DNA of 20,785 bases, from positions 1 through 20,785 of IMG/VR virus record IMGVR_UViG_3300011113_000571. The stretch is one strand, 5' to 3'. The notes beneath the pieces are model-generated. The model did no database searches, was not told where the DNA came from, and saw nothing but the letters and a program-made list of their open reading frames with translations. Source of the DNA: a virus. This document shows positions 5,992 through 13,995 of this stretch, in pieces (within the stretch, counting starts at the first letter, position 1; each line of letters starts with the position of its first letter). The position numbers and the translations under genes were made by a program.

Positions 5992-8991
5992 ATGGCAGAA
6001 TTTAGACTTGGTAGATTAAAATTCAACTGGAGGGGTGCGTGGACCCCAAGCACTGCTTATGTTATTGATGATATTGTCACCCTAGGTGGTAATAGTTATG
6101 TTTGTACTGTTAACCATACTTCTGCAGCGAGAGAAGATCTATGGTTCGTTACAGACTATAATATTGGAACTCCTAGATGGGCAATTCATACTGAAGGTAT
6201 CCGTGTAAGAGGTGATTGGGTTGGTCTTACAACTTATAACCTCAATGATGTTTATACTTACGGTAATACTCAATATCGTGTAACAACTCCACACTATTCT
6301 TCTGGTGTTGGTGTTATCACTTTTAGCTACGCAACAGAATATGTTTCTGGTGTAAAGAATGAAGGTGGATGGTCGCCTAGCACCACATATCAAAAAGGTG
6401 ATATTGTAAATTATAACGGAAGTGCTTATATTGGTATTACAACTAATGCCTTTACAATTCCACCATTAGGTATTGGAACTGCCTGGAACTTGTTGGTTAC
6501 TGGTATTTCCACGAATGGAATTAGTACATATACGACTTCTTCAAACTATAGATATGGCGATATCGTAAGTTATGGTGGTGATACTTACATTGGTATTGGA
6601 CAAACAATTCCATTTGGAGCTCGTCCCGTTGGATTTGGTACAACTAGTACGGCAAACTGGCAACTTCTTGTAAGAGGTTTAAGATATGCTGGTTCTTGGT
6701 CTACTGCAACAGAATATCAAATTAATGATGTTGTTTCTTATATTGCATCTTCTTATGTTTCTGTTGGTTCATCCAACTTAGGTAAGCAACCTGGAACAAG
6801 TTGGGCAACAGGTAACTGGTCATTACTTGCTGATGGTTCTTCCGCTGCTGTTTTACTTCAGCGTGGTGATTTAATTACCAGAGACATTGGTTCTCCTGTA
6901 AGATTAGGTATTGGATCAACAGGAACGGCACTTCGTTCAACAGGTTTAGACCCTGTTTGGGATTATTATGGTAATGCAGCGAATAACTATTACGTTAATA
7001 ACTCTGGACAAGACTGGGCACAGTGGGGACAATCTCCAGAAACTGCTTGGAAAACTCTGGCATATGCCGTAACTCAAGTTCAAACTCCTTGTGTTATCCA
7101 TCTGCAGGCAGGAACGTATCAAGAACAATTGCCGATCGATGTTCCTGCATTCTGTGAAATTAGAGGAGCATCTCAGAGAGGTGTGTTCATTGAACCTGCA
7201 ACTGCTGGTTTAGCGACAGGAACAATGTTCCGAATGGGTGATGCATCACTAATTAGTGAAGTTACAGTCAGAGGAATGACTGGTTGGGCAAAAACAACTG
7301 GTAACCCTAGAGATATTTTAAGACAGGATACTGGAACAATTACTTGTCCTCCTACTGGAGTATTCTTTAGATTCCTCCCTTCAAGCCCAATTATTTGGAA
7401 ATCACCTTATATTAAGGATTCTTCTGGTATTTGTACTGGATGTGTTGGTGTTTATCTTGATGGTAATGTTCATGCTACTGGAAACAAGAGCATGGTTTTC
7501 CACGCATTCACCATTCTTCCCGACTCTGGTGTTGGATATTGGATGGATAATAATGCTAAGTCGGAGGTTATCTCAGGATTTACTTACTGGGCAGACTATG
7601 GATACCTATGTACAAATGGTGGTATTATCCGTGCTCTAAACGGAAACAACTCTTATGGAACCTGGGGTTCAGTTTCTCTTGGATATTCTCAGGCAGAAAC
7701 ACCAAAAACTGCACAAATCGATGGTGATCTTCTAGAATATCAAACAGGTACGCTTGTAAGCGTTGGTTCTGGAGTTACTGTTGGTGCTGCTGTTACTGGC
7801 GGTACTTCAGGTGCTCGTGGTGTTGTTGTTTTTGATATTTCATCTACAAACAGAATTGCATATCGTCCTGTTGGATTAACAACATTTGTTAAGAACGAAG
7901 TAATTTATGTTGGACCTGATGCTCTAGTTTCTTCTGGTGCAACTGCTCGTTTGGTTAATAATGATGATTTTGACAGTGGAATTAAAGGATATCTTATTCC
8001 TCTGAAGGGATTAACTGAGCGTCCTCGTGCAAGAGGTGGTTTACAATTTATTGGTGTTTCCACAAACGGTATTGGTCAAACCACAAGAAGAACCTCAGGC
8101 GCTCTCTATGGTGCTGGTGCAGGAACGGGATCTACAGTTGCTCCTGGTATTGGATCCGATACATCAGCATATACAATAAGTGATGTTACTTCCTATGTTG
8201 CTCCAACATTTGGTCTTGCTGGTTATGCTGGAACTTACTATATGGCAGCTCTTGGTGCTGCTGGATCATATCCAAGTGTTGCTGTTTCTGCTGGTGGAAC
8301 AGGATCGGGTGCTTTCTTAAATATCACGATCGGTGCTGGTGGTCTTCCCACACAAATTTCAATTTCTACAGCAGGATCAAATTATACCCAAGGTGAACAA
8401 ATTACAGTTAATGGTAACCAAATTGGTGGTATTACAGGAACTGCAATTACGTTTAGTGCTGATACTCTAAGAGGAACGGCAATTGTCAGACTTGCTTCTG
8501 AAAAACCAGCATCAGCAAAAGGATTTGATGGTCAGAGAATCACAATTCGTTATGACTTCAGTCAAATTAGATTAACTGGACACGACTTCCTTGATATTGG
8601 TATTGGTAATAGAGTTAATTCTAATTATCCAAACAAACCATTATCGACAGCAATTCAGGGTAACCAAACTGTTGAAGGATATCCTGGAAGAGTTTACTAT
8701 GTAAGTACTGACCAAGATGGAAACTTCCGTGTTGGACAATACTTTGCTGTTGATCAGGCAACTGGTAGCGCAACTCTGAACGCTTCTGCGTTCAATCTTT
8801 CGGGTCTGACATCTTTGAGACTGGGTTCTCTTGGAGGTCAAATTGGTGAAGCAATCAGTGAGTTCTCATCTGATGGAACTCTAGCTGGAAACTCTAATAC
8901 TGCAGTTCCAACAGAAGCGGCAGTGAAGACCTATGTAGATACTCAGATTACAAAATCTAGAGCGTTTGCGTACTGGGTAGCGACATCGTGA
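5992..8991 (+). CDS. Large tail-fibre/virion protein with carbohydrate-binding-like repeats and beta-helix
   Basis: A 999-residue structural protein with an AGGAAG ribosome site. Residues 13-262 hold about five copies of a motif close to W(S/T)xxTxYxxxDxVxYxGxxYxxxx (near 17-40, 76-97, 127-150, 172-203 and 235-262). This is the pattern of small CBM5/12-like carbohydrate-binding modules. From about residue 330 (NNYYVNNSGQDW) a right-handed beta-helix, pectin-lyase-like, is likely, with runs such as CVIHLQAGTYQEQLPIDVPA. The middle is rich in Gly, Thr, Ser and Ala. The end (DQDGNFRVGQYFAVDQATG from about 907, then NASAFNLSGLTSLRLG and PTEAAVKTYVDTQI) is a conserved fibre terminus in T4-like cyanophages, probably for trimer formation. 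It likely binds host surface polysaccharide. Confidence 0.85.
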   Translation: MAEFRLGRLKFNWRGAWTPSTAYVIDDIVTLGGNSYVCTVNHTSAAREDLWFVTDYNIGTPRWAIHTEGIRVRGDWVGLTTYNLNDVYTYGNTQYRVTTPHYSSGVGVITFSYATEYVSGVKNEGGWSPSTTYQKGDIVNYNGSAYIGITTNAFTIPPLGIGTAWNLLVTGISTNGISTYTTSSNYRYGDIVSYGGDTYIGIGQTIPFGARPVGFGTTSTANWQLLVRGLRYAGSWSTATEYQINDVVSYIASSYVSVGSSNLGKQPGTSWATGNWSLLADGSSAAVLLQRGDLITRDIGSPVRLGIGSTGTALRSTGLDPVWDYYGNAANNYYVNNSGQDWAQWGQSPETAWKTLAYAVTQVQTPCVIHLQAGTYQEQLPIDVPAFCEIRGASQRGVFIEPATAGLATGTMFRMGDASLISEVTVRGMTGWAKTTGNPRDILRQDTGTITCPPTGVFFRFLPSSPIIWKSPYIKDSSGICTGCVGVYLDGNVHATGNKSMVFHAFTILPDSGVGYWMDNNAKSEVISGFTYWADYGYLCTNGGIIRALNGNNSYGTWGSVSLGYSQAETPKTAQIDGDLLEYQTGTLVSVGSGVTVGAAVTGGTSGARGVVVFDISSTNRIAYRPVGLTTFVKNEVIYVGPDALVSSGATARLVNNDDFDSGIKGYLIPLKGLTERPRARGGLQFIGVSTNGIGQTTRRTSGALYGAGAGTGSTVAPGIGSDTSAYTISDVTSYVAPTFGLAGYAGTYYMAALGAAGSYPSVAVSAGGTGSGAFLNITIGAGGLPTQISISTAGSNYTQGEQITVNGNQIGGITGTAITFSADTLRGTAIVRLASEKPASAKGFDGQRITIRYDFSQIRLTGHDFLDIGIGNRVNSNYPNKPLSTAIQGNQTVEGYPGRVYYVSTDQDGNFRVGQYFAVDQATGSATLNASAFNLSGLTSLRLGSLGGQIGEAISEFSSDGTLAGNSNTAVPTEAAVKTYVDTQITKSRAFAYWVATS

Positions 8992-8995
8992 TTCT

Positions 8996-9003
8996 TATAA
9001 ATA
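8996..9003 (+). promoter_or_regulatory. Late promoter, perfect TATAAATA
   Basis: TATAAATA is an exact match to the T4 late promoter. It begins 5 bases after the large fibre gene and 50 bases before the ATG at 9046. Confidence 0.75.
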
Positions 9004-9045
9004 ACTTTAAATAACATGACCAAAGAAAAAATTGGAGAATTATAA

Positions 9046-9363
9046 ATGGCATCAGGAGTTCTAGGTCAAGTTTCGATTGCGGCAACTACAAATACAACAG
9101 TATATACAGTTCCGTCATCGAACTTAGCATACGCGAACGTTAATATTACAAACAGAAACACAACTAACGTTGCTGTTCGAGTTGCTATTACTACTGGTGC
9201 AGATCCAACAACTGCCCAGTACATTGAATATGATGTTGATGTGGCACCAAATGGTGTTCTTGAAAGAACTGGACTTGTTATGGAAGCAACTAGACGAGTA
9301 GTTGTTTATTCAGATACCGCCAACGTAAGTTGTAGCGTTTACGGTGTCGAGCAACCTGTATAA
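9046..9363 (+). CDS. Small beta-rich structural protein, single-domain
   Basis: A 105-residue protein with a GGAG ribosome site 8 bases upstream. The layout TNTTVYTVP, then ANVNITNRNT, then RVAITTGAD, then VLERTGLVMEATRRVVVYSD, then SCSVYGVE resembles each of the two repeats of the partial gene at 20058. These proteins therefore belong to one family of small beta-sandwich units. No enzyme motif is present. Placed between the large fibre and the Cys/Gly-rich proteins and behind a perfect late promoter, it is most likely a fibre- or capsid-decorating protein. Confidence 0.75.
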   Translation: MASGVLGQVSIAATTNTTVYTVPSSNLAYANVNITNRNTTNVAVRVAITTGADPTTAQYIEYDVDVAPNGVLERTGLVMEATRRVVVYSDTANVSCSVYGVEQPV

Positions 9364-9387
9364 TTATAACAAGGAGATTTAAGTACA

Positions 9388-9723
9388 ATGCCACGCACTA
9401 TCGCAGGACCAATCGCAACCAGTACACTAGTTGGTATTACTACTAACTATACTGCAAACCCAAATGAAACAATTCTTGCAGACACCACTGGTGGTCCAAT
9501 CACCGTTACAATTCCAGCATCAACTACTGCAATTGTAGGTACAAGAATTGCAATCATCGATCCAAACGGAAGATGGGGTCAATATAACTGCACAGTTGGA
9601 ACCACAACTTCAATTACCAGAATCGCTGGTCTAAATGAAACTCTGGTTATGAATATCCCTTACAGATCAATTGAACTTCTTTACACTGGGGCACAGTATG
9701 GTTGGGTCTTGACGAGATCTTGA
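9388..9723 (+). CDS. Small beta-rich structural protein, paralogous domain to gene at 5076
   Basis: A 111-residue protein with a good AAGGAG ribosome site (9371-9376). The segment ITVTIPASTTAIVGTRIAI followed by DPNGRWG and ending ELLYTGAQYGWVL aligns by eye with the C-terminal half of the 5076 protein (VNLILPSTALSVGDSIELAD, DPYYSWG, MWTGSHWGIV). The shared end (WTG/YTG, two residues, then WGxV) is a common fibre-domain ending in which aromatic residues may contact a ligand. The upstream fibre-attachment domain is missing here. The gene is cotranscribed with its neighbours and was probably separated from the fibre by domain duplication. Confidence 0.75.
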   Translation: MPRTIAGPIATSTLVGITTNYTANPNETILADTTGGPITVTIPASTTAIVGTRIAIIDPNGRWGQYNCTVGTTTSITRIAGLNETLVMNIPYRSIELLYTGAQYGWVLTRS

Positions 9724-9757
9724 TTTGTAAACCAACTACCAGGGAAGAGGATGAAAA

Positions 9758-10912
9758 ATGGCTAATTTAAGATCACTCATTGCATATGCTGACGATTCTA
9801 CTTTTAGATCTTTTGTTGGATTGACAACCAATTATGGTTCTCAATACCGTCAAATCAGAATGTATAATTTCTGTACTAATGATCCTAGCTGGGGTGCAAA
9901 CATTGGTAATTATGACTGGAGAGCTCCTCAGGGAACAAACTTTATTAAATTTGAAATTTGGGGAGGTGGAGGATCTGGTGCAAATAGTTGTTGTTGTATG
10001 TTTGGATATCCTGGTGGTGCTGGGGCATATGCATTTAGAACTTTATGTGCTAAAGATTTAGGTGATCTAAGTGGTTGTCCGTTTGAAATTTGTATTGGAC
10101 ACGGTGCTTGTTGTATTGCAACTGGTAGTGCTCCAACAGTTGGATATTATGGATGTAAAAGTTATGTTACTGGTGTAGGACTTTGCAACTTTTGTGCCGA
10201 AGGTGGATCACCAGGAATCGGATTCTGTGCTCTAAGTTTTATGTGCTGTTTCTGTTACAATGGACAGGGTGAAGCGGCAAATAATGGTGGTTCATATGAT
10301 ATAGCGAGGAGGGGTGAAAATTTATGTGGACCACATCCCGCGAACTGTGGGCATTCTTGCTTTACTCCTGGCGGCGGTATTGGACTGTTTTGGCGTTCAC
10401 AAGAAATGGGTAAACTGAGAGGAAACCCATATTGTGATATGTTTGGTAATGCAAGAAGATTTGATACCTGTGGAAATGCAGTTCAACTAGGACACGCAAC
10501 TAATCATTGTTATGGTGCAATGTACTTTGGTACTCTAAGTTGCGCTTCATATTATGGTGCAGATGGTGGAGCATTTGGACTTCCTGGTGCTCTTGGATCA
10601 CCTTGCAACCAAGATGCTGCTAACTGGTGTATGGTTGTTCAGCACCATCCTTTCCCAGGAGGATTGATCAATACAAGAGGTGGATATCAAGCTAGAAGAA
10701 TTGAAATGAACTATGCTGGTGAAAACTCTCAAGCTGCCTTTATGACTGCTGCAATGGGATTTTGGGGTGGTGCAAATGATGGTGCTTTTGCTCCTCCTGG
10801 AACTGGTGGATCAACTGCTGCATCTACTGGTGGCAACTGTTACTGTGGTGGTCCTGGATATGCTGGGATGGTACAAATCACCTATGGTGGTTCTGGACAA
10901 GGATATGTTTGA
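9758..10912 (+). CDS. Cysteine- and glycine-rich structural protein, paralogue 1 of 3
   Basis: A 384-residue protein with 27 cysteines (about 7%) and very high glycine, preceded by AGGGAAGAGG. It starts MANLRSL, like its two neighbours. From residue 65 comes FEIWGGGGSGANSCCC then PGGAGAY, next GCKSYVTGVGLCNFCAEGG, a GADGGAFGLPGALG segment, PGGLINTRGGYQ, and a closing CYCGGPGYAGMVQITY. These blocks recur in order in the next two genes. Runs of glycine broken by small and aromatic residues recall glycine-rich adhesins. The cysteines come singly, as pairs and as a triplet, rather than in a regular zinc-finger spacing. No signal peptide or membrane span is seen. Probably a receptor-contacting tail protein, but this is inference. 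Confidence 0.8.
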   Translation: MANLRSLIAYADDSTFRSFVGLTTNYGSQYRQIRMYNFCTNDPSWGANIGNYDWRAPQGTNFIKFEIWGGGGSGANSCCCMFGYPGGAGAYAFRTLCAKDLGDLSGCPFEICIGHGACCIATGSAPTVGYYGCKSYVTGVGLCNFCAEGGSPGIGFCALSFMCCFCYNGQGEAANNGGSYDIARRGENLCGPHPANCGHSCFTPGGGIGLFWRSQEMGKLRGNPYCDMFGNARRFDTCGNAVQLGHATNHCYGAMYFGTLSCASYYGADGGAFGLPGALGSPCNQDAANWCMVVQHHPFPGGLINTRGGYQARRIEMNYAGENSQAAFMTAAMGFWGGANDGAFAPPGTGGSTAASTGGNCYCGGPGYAGMVQITYGGSGQGYV

Positions 10913-10934
10913 TGCACTTAAGAGGTAAAAAACA

Positions 10935-11927
10935 ATGGCAGATTTAAGAAGACTACTTAACACAGAAAACGCTGATTACCTTGCAAGGCAAGCGAGAGCT
11001 GGTTATATTAATCCAACCACAAATACTGATGCTCCCGAATCTACAACGTGGGGTACTGGATGGGGTCCTATCCTTGAAGATGGATATACTCAATATTTTG
11101 TTGGAATGTGTAATAACTCTAACTGTGACACATCCAACTGGGCCTATTGTGGTGGATGGTGTGCGCCTCCTGGAGTAACTCAGATCACCTTTGAGATCTG
11201 GGGTGGCGGTGGATCAGGTGCAGGTGCCTGCTGCTGCCAGCAAGGATCTCCTGGTGGTGCTGGTGCATATGGACGTAGAACTCTTTGCGCCTGTGATTTC
11301 CCAGGTAATTCACTTGGAGGTTTCTGCTATCTTTGGTTCCTTGCTCCTCCAACTTGCTGTTCTGCCTGTTGTGTAGGTCTAAGAGGATGTAAGACTTACA
11401 TCACAGGATGTGGTCTATCTAACTTCTGTGCTGATGGTGGTCTTCCTGGTAAAACTTGCTGCTTTGTATATTATTCTGGTGGAGTAAGTCCAACATATGG
11501 CCCTGGATGCACACACTTTGCTAACCAATCGGGTGCTGGTTTAGGTGGACCTGGATGTTATACATTCCCACCTGATGGATTTACTGCTTGTGATTGTGCT
11601 TGTGCTTATGGTACAGATTATGCAATTGGTGGAAAACTAGGTTGGTTCCGTGTTGATTGTGCTTGTGGTGATACTTGTTGGGTAAAACTTGGTATTCCTC
11701 AACCTGGTGGTGTTCGTGACCAATGTACTCGTTACTTCATTACCAAAAACTGGGGTAATGCTTGCATTAATGATTGGGCTCATTGTGCAACAGGTGAATG
11801 GCCAACAAATACTTGCTGTGGTTGGTCAATGCACGGACAAGGATCTCCATCAGCAACATCTTGTGGTGGACCATGCTGTTTTGGTTGGCGTGGGACAAGA
11901 GGATTAATCCGTATTCACTATAAATAA
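10935..11927 (+). CDS. Cysteine- and glycine-rich structural protein, paralogue 2 of 3
   Basis: A 330-residue protein with 35 cysteines (about 10.6%), the most cysteine-dense of the trio. It begins MADLRRLL. From residue 86 it shows FEIWGGGGSGAGACCC, then PGGAGAYGRRTLCAC, GCKTYITGCGLSNFCADGG and a closing CGGPCCFGWRGTRGLIRIHY. A central portion differs from its neighbours and has clusters CDCAC and DCACGDTC. DNA around the FEIWGG block is nearly identical to that of paralogue 3, suggesting recent duplication or gene conversion. It has an AAGAGG ribosome site and a 22-base gap from paralogue 1. Its last codons contain a perfect late promoter for the next gene. Confidence 0.8.
   Translation: MADLRRLLNTENADYLARQARAGYINPTTNTDAPESTTWGTGWGPILEDGYTQYFVGMCNNSNCDTSNWAYCGGWCAPPGVTQITFEIWGGGGSGAGACCCQQGSPGGAGAYGRRTLCACDFPGNSLGGFCYLWFLAPPTCCSACCVGLRGCKTYITGCGLSNFCADGGLPGKTCCFVYYSGGVSPTYGPGCTHFANQSGAGLGGPGCYTFPPDGFTACDCACAYGTDYAIGGKLGWFRVDCACGDTCWVKLGIPQPGGVRDQCTRYFITKNWGNACINDWAHCATGEWPTNTCCGWSMHGQGSPSATSCGGPCCFGWRGTRGLIRIHYK
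11919..11926 (+). promoter_or_regulatory. Late promoter, perfect TATAAATA, inside a gene end
   Basis: TATAAATA spans the final Tyr-Lys-stop codons of paralogue 2 and lies 23 bases before the paralogue 3 start. The start point would fall close to the AAGGA ribosome site at 11933, so the leader would be very short. Confidence 0.55.
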
Positions 11928-11949
11928 TTTCTAAGGACGTAGAAACAAC

Positions 11950-12903
11950 ATGGCTATTTTAAGGAGTCTTTTAGGAACTAGAGATATTAATGTTTCTGGA
12001 ATTTATTCTGGAGGTATTGGTAGACTTAGACCTGGACAAACGACTTATTTTTATGTTCACGATTGTGGATCTTGTAACGACTATGCCTCAGGATATAATT
12101 CTCAGTTCTATTGCTGCTGGAGAGTTCCTGGTTCACCAACAGGTACTGGGACGACTGTAGTTACCTTTGAGATCTGGGGTGGAGGCGGCGGCGGCGCAGG
12201 CGCTTGTTGTTGTATGCTTGGTGTTCCTGGTGGTGCTGGAGCATATGCACGTAAAACAGTAACAGGTGTTGCATCAGGAACTGCATATGATATTTGCATA
12301 GGATCAATTGGATGTAGATGTCCCGAAGTTGTAGGAATGCGTGGATGTAAATCTTATGTTACGGGATCTGGTCTTTCTAATTTCTGTGCCGATGGTGGAT
12401 GGCCTGGATGTTCATTCTGCCATTATTGCCATGATTCTAGATTTTATCACTTTAAAACAGCAATGGGTGGCACTTGTGCTGGTTGTTGTCAAGGTGTTTT
12501 TGGTGGATGCTACGATATTGTTGGATTCTCAACTTTCTCTAACTTCTGTGTAGGATGTTGCGCCCAATATTTTGGTGCTGATTATGGTGCTCCTGGACTT
12601 CCTGGTGCTTTAGGAATTTACGCTTGGGGTGGATGTAGATGTAAGAATAAGTACTATATCCCATATCCTGGTGGATTAGTTAATGAGCAAGGTGGATATG
12701 TTTCAGTTGCAATGTCTTGTGATGTAACTTGCGGTTTCCGTGAACAATGTTGTGCTGCTGGTTTAGTTGGATTTGGTGGTGGAAATGCCTATAATTATGT
12801 TCCTGGTTTTGGCGGAGTTTCTGCTGCAGTTTGTGGTGGACCTTGCTGCTGCGGTACTCAAGGGTGGGCAGGAGCGGCTAGGATAACCGTACAATGGGTC
12901 TGA
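11950..12903 (+). CDS. Cysteine- and glycine-rich structural protein, paralogue 3 of 3
   Basis: A 317-residue protein with 32 cysteines (about 10%). It starts MAILRSLLGT. From residue 73 it shows FEIWGGGGGGAGACCC, then GVPGGAGAYARKTV, GCKSYVTGSGLSNFCADGG, GADYGAPGLPGALG, PGGLVNEQGGY and a closing CGGPCCCGTQGWAGAARITV. The order of blocks matches paralogue 1 better than paralogue 2, including the GLPGALG and PGGL segments. No catalytic motif is visible. The number and grouping of cysteines point to metal binding or to disulfide cross-links formed after release into the oxidising sea. It ends 4 bases before another late promoter match. Confidence 0.8.
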   Translation: MAILRSLLGTRDINVSGIYSGGIGRLRPGQTTYFYVHDCGSCNDYASGYNSQFYCCWRVPGSPTGTGTTVVTFEIWGGGGGGAGACCCMLGVPGGAGAYARKTVTGVASGTAYDICIGSIGCRCPEVVGMRGCKSYVTGSGLSNFCADGGWPGCSFCHYCHDSRFYHFKTAMGGTCAGCCQGVFGGCYDIVGFSTFSNFCVGCCAQYFGADYGAPGLPGALGIYAWGGCRCKNKYYIPYPGGLVNEQGGYVSVAMSCDVTCGFREQCCAAGLVGFGGGNAYNYVPGFGGVSAAVCGGPCCCGTQGWAGAARITVQWV

Positions 12904-12906
12904 TAC

Positions 12907-12914
12907 AATAAATA
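12907..12914 (+). promoter_or_regulatory. Late promoter match
   Basis: AATAAATA matches NATAAATA, lies 4 bases after paralogue 3 and 28 bases before the ATG at 12942, and is followed by an AGGAG ribosome site. Confidence 0.55.
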
Positions 12915-12941
12915 TAAATTACATAGGAGTGTATTTTACTT

Positions 12942-13904
12942 ATGGCTAAAATTCGTAAAGCATTTAGATATGATTTACCCGATGAGTATCTCTCTCAGGA
13001 GAGAAAACTTGGTTTGCAAGCAGAATGGACCTATGAAGGACCAGATAAAATTTGGGTTTTTGTAGATTACAAGACAAATAAAATTCTTGCAAGAGAGTCA
13101 TTCAGAGAATATGATTATGAAAATCCAGAAAAACAATATGAGGATTTAGAAGTTTATACTGGATTCAATTCATATCCTGTATTAATTACTTTTGAAGATG
13201 ATCCTTTGCTTCTTTCTGCAGTAGCACAACTTACACCTTTAGCATCAGATCTTCCACAAAAAGAATATAGACTACCTGGATCTGATGAAGTTTTTTATAG
13301 CAGACCAAATCCAACTACTCCAGATCACACGATTGAAGTTGCAGATTGTGAATATGATCCCGATAAAAAAGAATGGATAAAACCATATCCATGGAAAATT
13401 CCTCATATTCTTAAAGATGAATTTTTATTTGGACATTCTTCAGTTGTAGCAGATGCTGAAACTGTTAAAGCAGATGCAAAAAAAGGAGTTTATGAGTGGG
13501 ATGAAGAGAAATTTTCTAAGTGGGATGCATATATTAAAGAACTAAAAGATGCTCCAGTAAAATATGCTGATTATCTAGATACTCCTTGGATGATTCCATT
13601 TCCTATTGACCCAAGAACTTCTCCAGATTGGTCTAATTTTGTTGATGCAGATCCAGAATCTGGTGATATTTTACCACCAGATCCAGAACCAAAATTTATT
13701 GATCCATCACTTGAAGGAACTGTAATTAAAGAACACGATCCTAATGAAACCGATGAAGAATCAGGTAGACTTCCTGGTCTACCTGATTGGACAAAAGTAG
13801 AAGAACCAACCGCACCATTAGAAGGATATAATCCTAATGCTAGAGATGGTGATGGAGATGGAATTGTTCAAGAAGGAACTCCTTTTGAACGACCTGCATC
13901 ATAA
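12942..13904 (+). CDS. Acidic structural protein with C-terminal DGDGDG calcium-loop-like motif
   Basis: A 320-residue protein, strongly acidic and rich in Pro, Asp, Glu, Tyr and Trp, with one cysteine. This contrasts sharply with the Cys-rich genes just upstream. The N-terminus (MAKIRKAFRYDLPDEY) is followed by a probable globular part to about residue 220, then a proline- and aspartate-rich segment. The end, YNPNARDGDGDGIVQEGTPF, is a motif seen at the termini of several phage structural proteins and resembles a DxDxDG calcium-binding loop. The AGGAG ribosome site is 12 bases from the ATG. It is the last gene before a terminator, so it closes the late structural block. Likely a fibre or fibre-associated protein. 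Confidence 0.75.
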   Translation: MAKIRKAFRYDLPDEYLSQERKLGLQAEWTYEGPDKIWVFVDYKTNKILARESFREYDYENPEKQYEDLEVYTGFNSYPVLITFEDDPLLLSAVAQLTPLASDLPQKEYRLPGSDEVFYSRPNPTTPDHTIEVADCEYDPDKKEWIKPYPWKIPHILKDEFLFGHSSVVADAETVKADAKKGVYEWDEEKFSKWDAYIKELKDAPVKYADYLDTPWMIPFPIDPRTSPDWSNFVDADPESGDILPPDPEPKFIDPSLEGTVIKEHDPNETDEESGRLPGLPDWTKVEEPTAPLEGYNPNARDGDGDGIVQEGTPFERPAS

Positions 13905-13921
13905 ACAATAAAATAATAATC

Positions 13922-13946
13922 AAAGGGGAGGAAAACACTCCCCTTT
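13922..13946 (+). terminator. Hairpin terminator closing the structural block
   Basis: A perfect 9-bp stem AAAGGGGAG/CTCCCCTTT (13922-13930 with 13938-13946) has a 7-base loop, 17 bases after the stop codon. The only T run is inside the stem (13944-13946), and no long T tract follows, so termination may be partial. The last bases are also the -35 element of the next promoter. Confidence 0.7.
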
Positions 13947-13972
13947 ACAGTATCTAAATAGTGCTGTATAAT
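13944..13972 (+). promoter_or_regulatory. Sigma70-type promoter for the sugar module
   Basis: TTTACA (13944-13949), a 17-base spacer and TATAAT (13967-13972) stand 23 bases before the ATG at 13996. The -35 shares three bases with the terminator stem. A late-like TCTAAATA (13953-13960, one mismatch) lies in the spacer. The hexamers and spacing are the same as at 2381 and 3543. Confidence 0.8.
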
Positions 13973-13995
13973 TAAACATAATTATCGAGGCGAGT

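Noticed and set aside
12108-12299. Proline-rich minus-strand ORF opposite paralogue 3
   Set aside because: Poly-proline arises from reading glycine codons backwards; no start signals.
9758-12903. Cys-rich proteins as zinc-finger or metallothionein-like factors
   Set aside because: No regular CxxC pairs; cysteines are scattered among long glycine-rich segments in proteins over 300 residues, and the genes stand in the late structural block.
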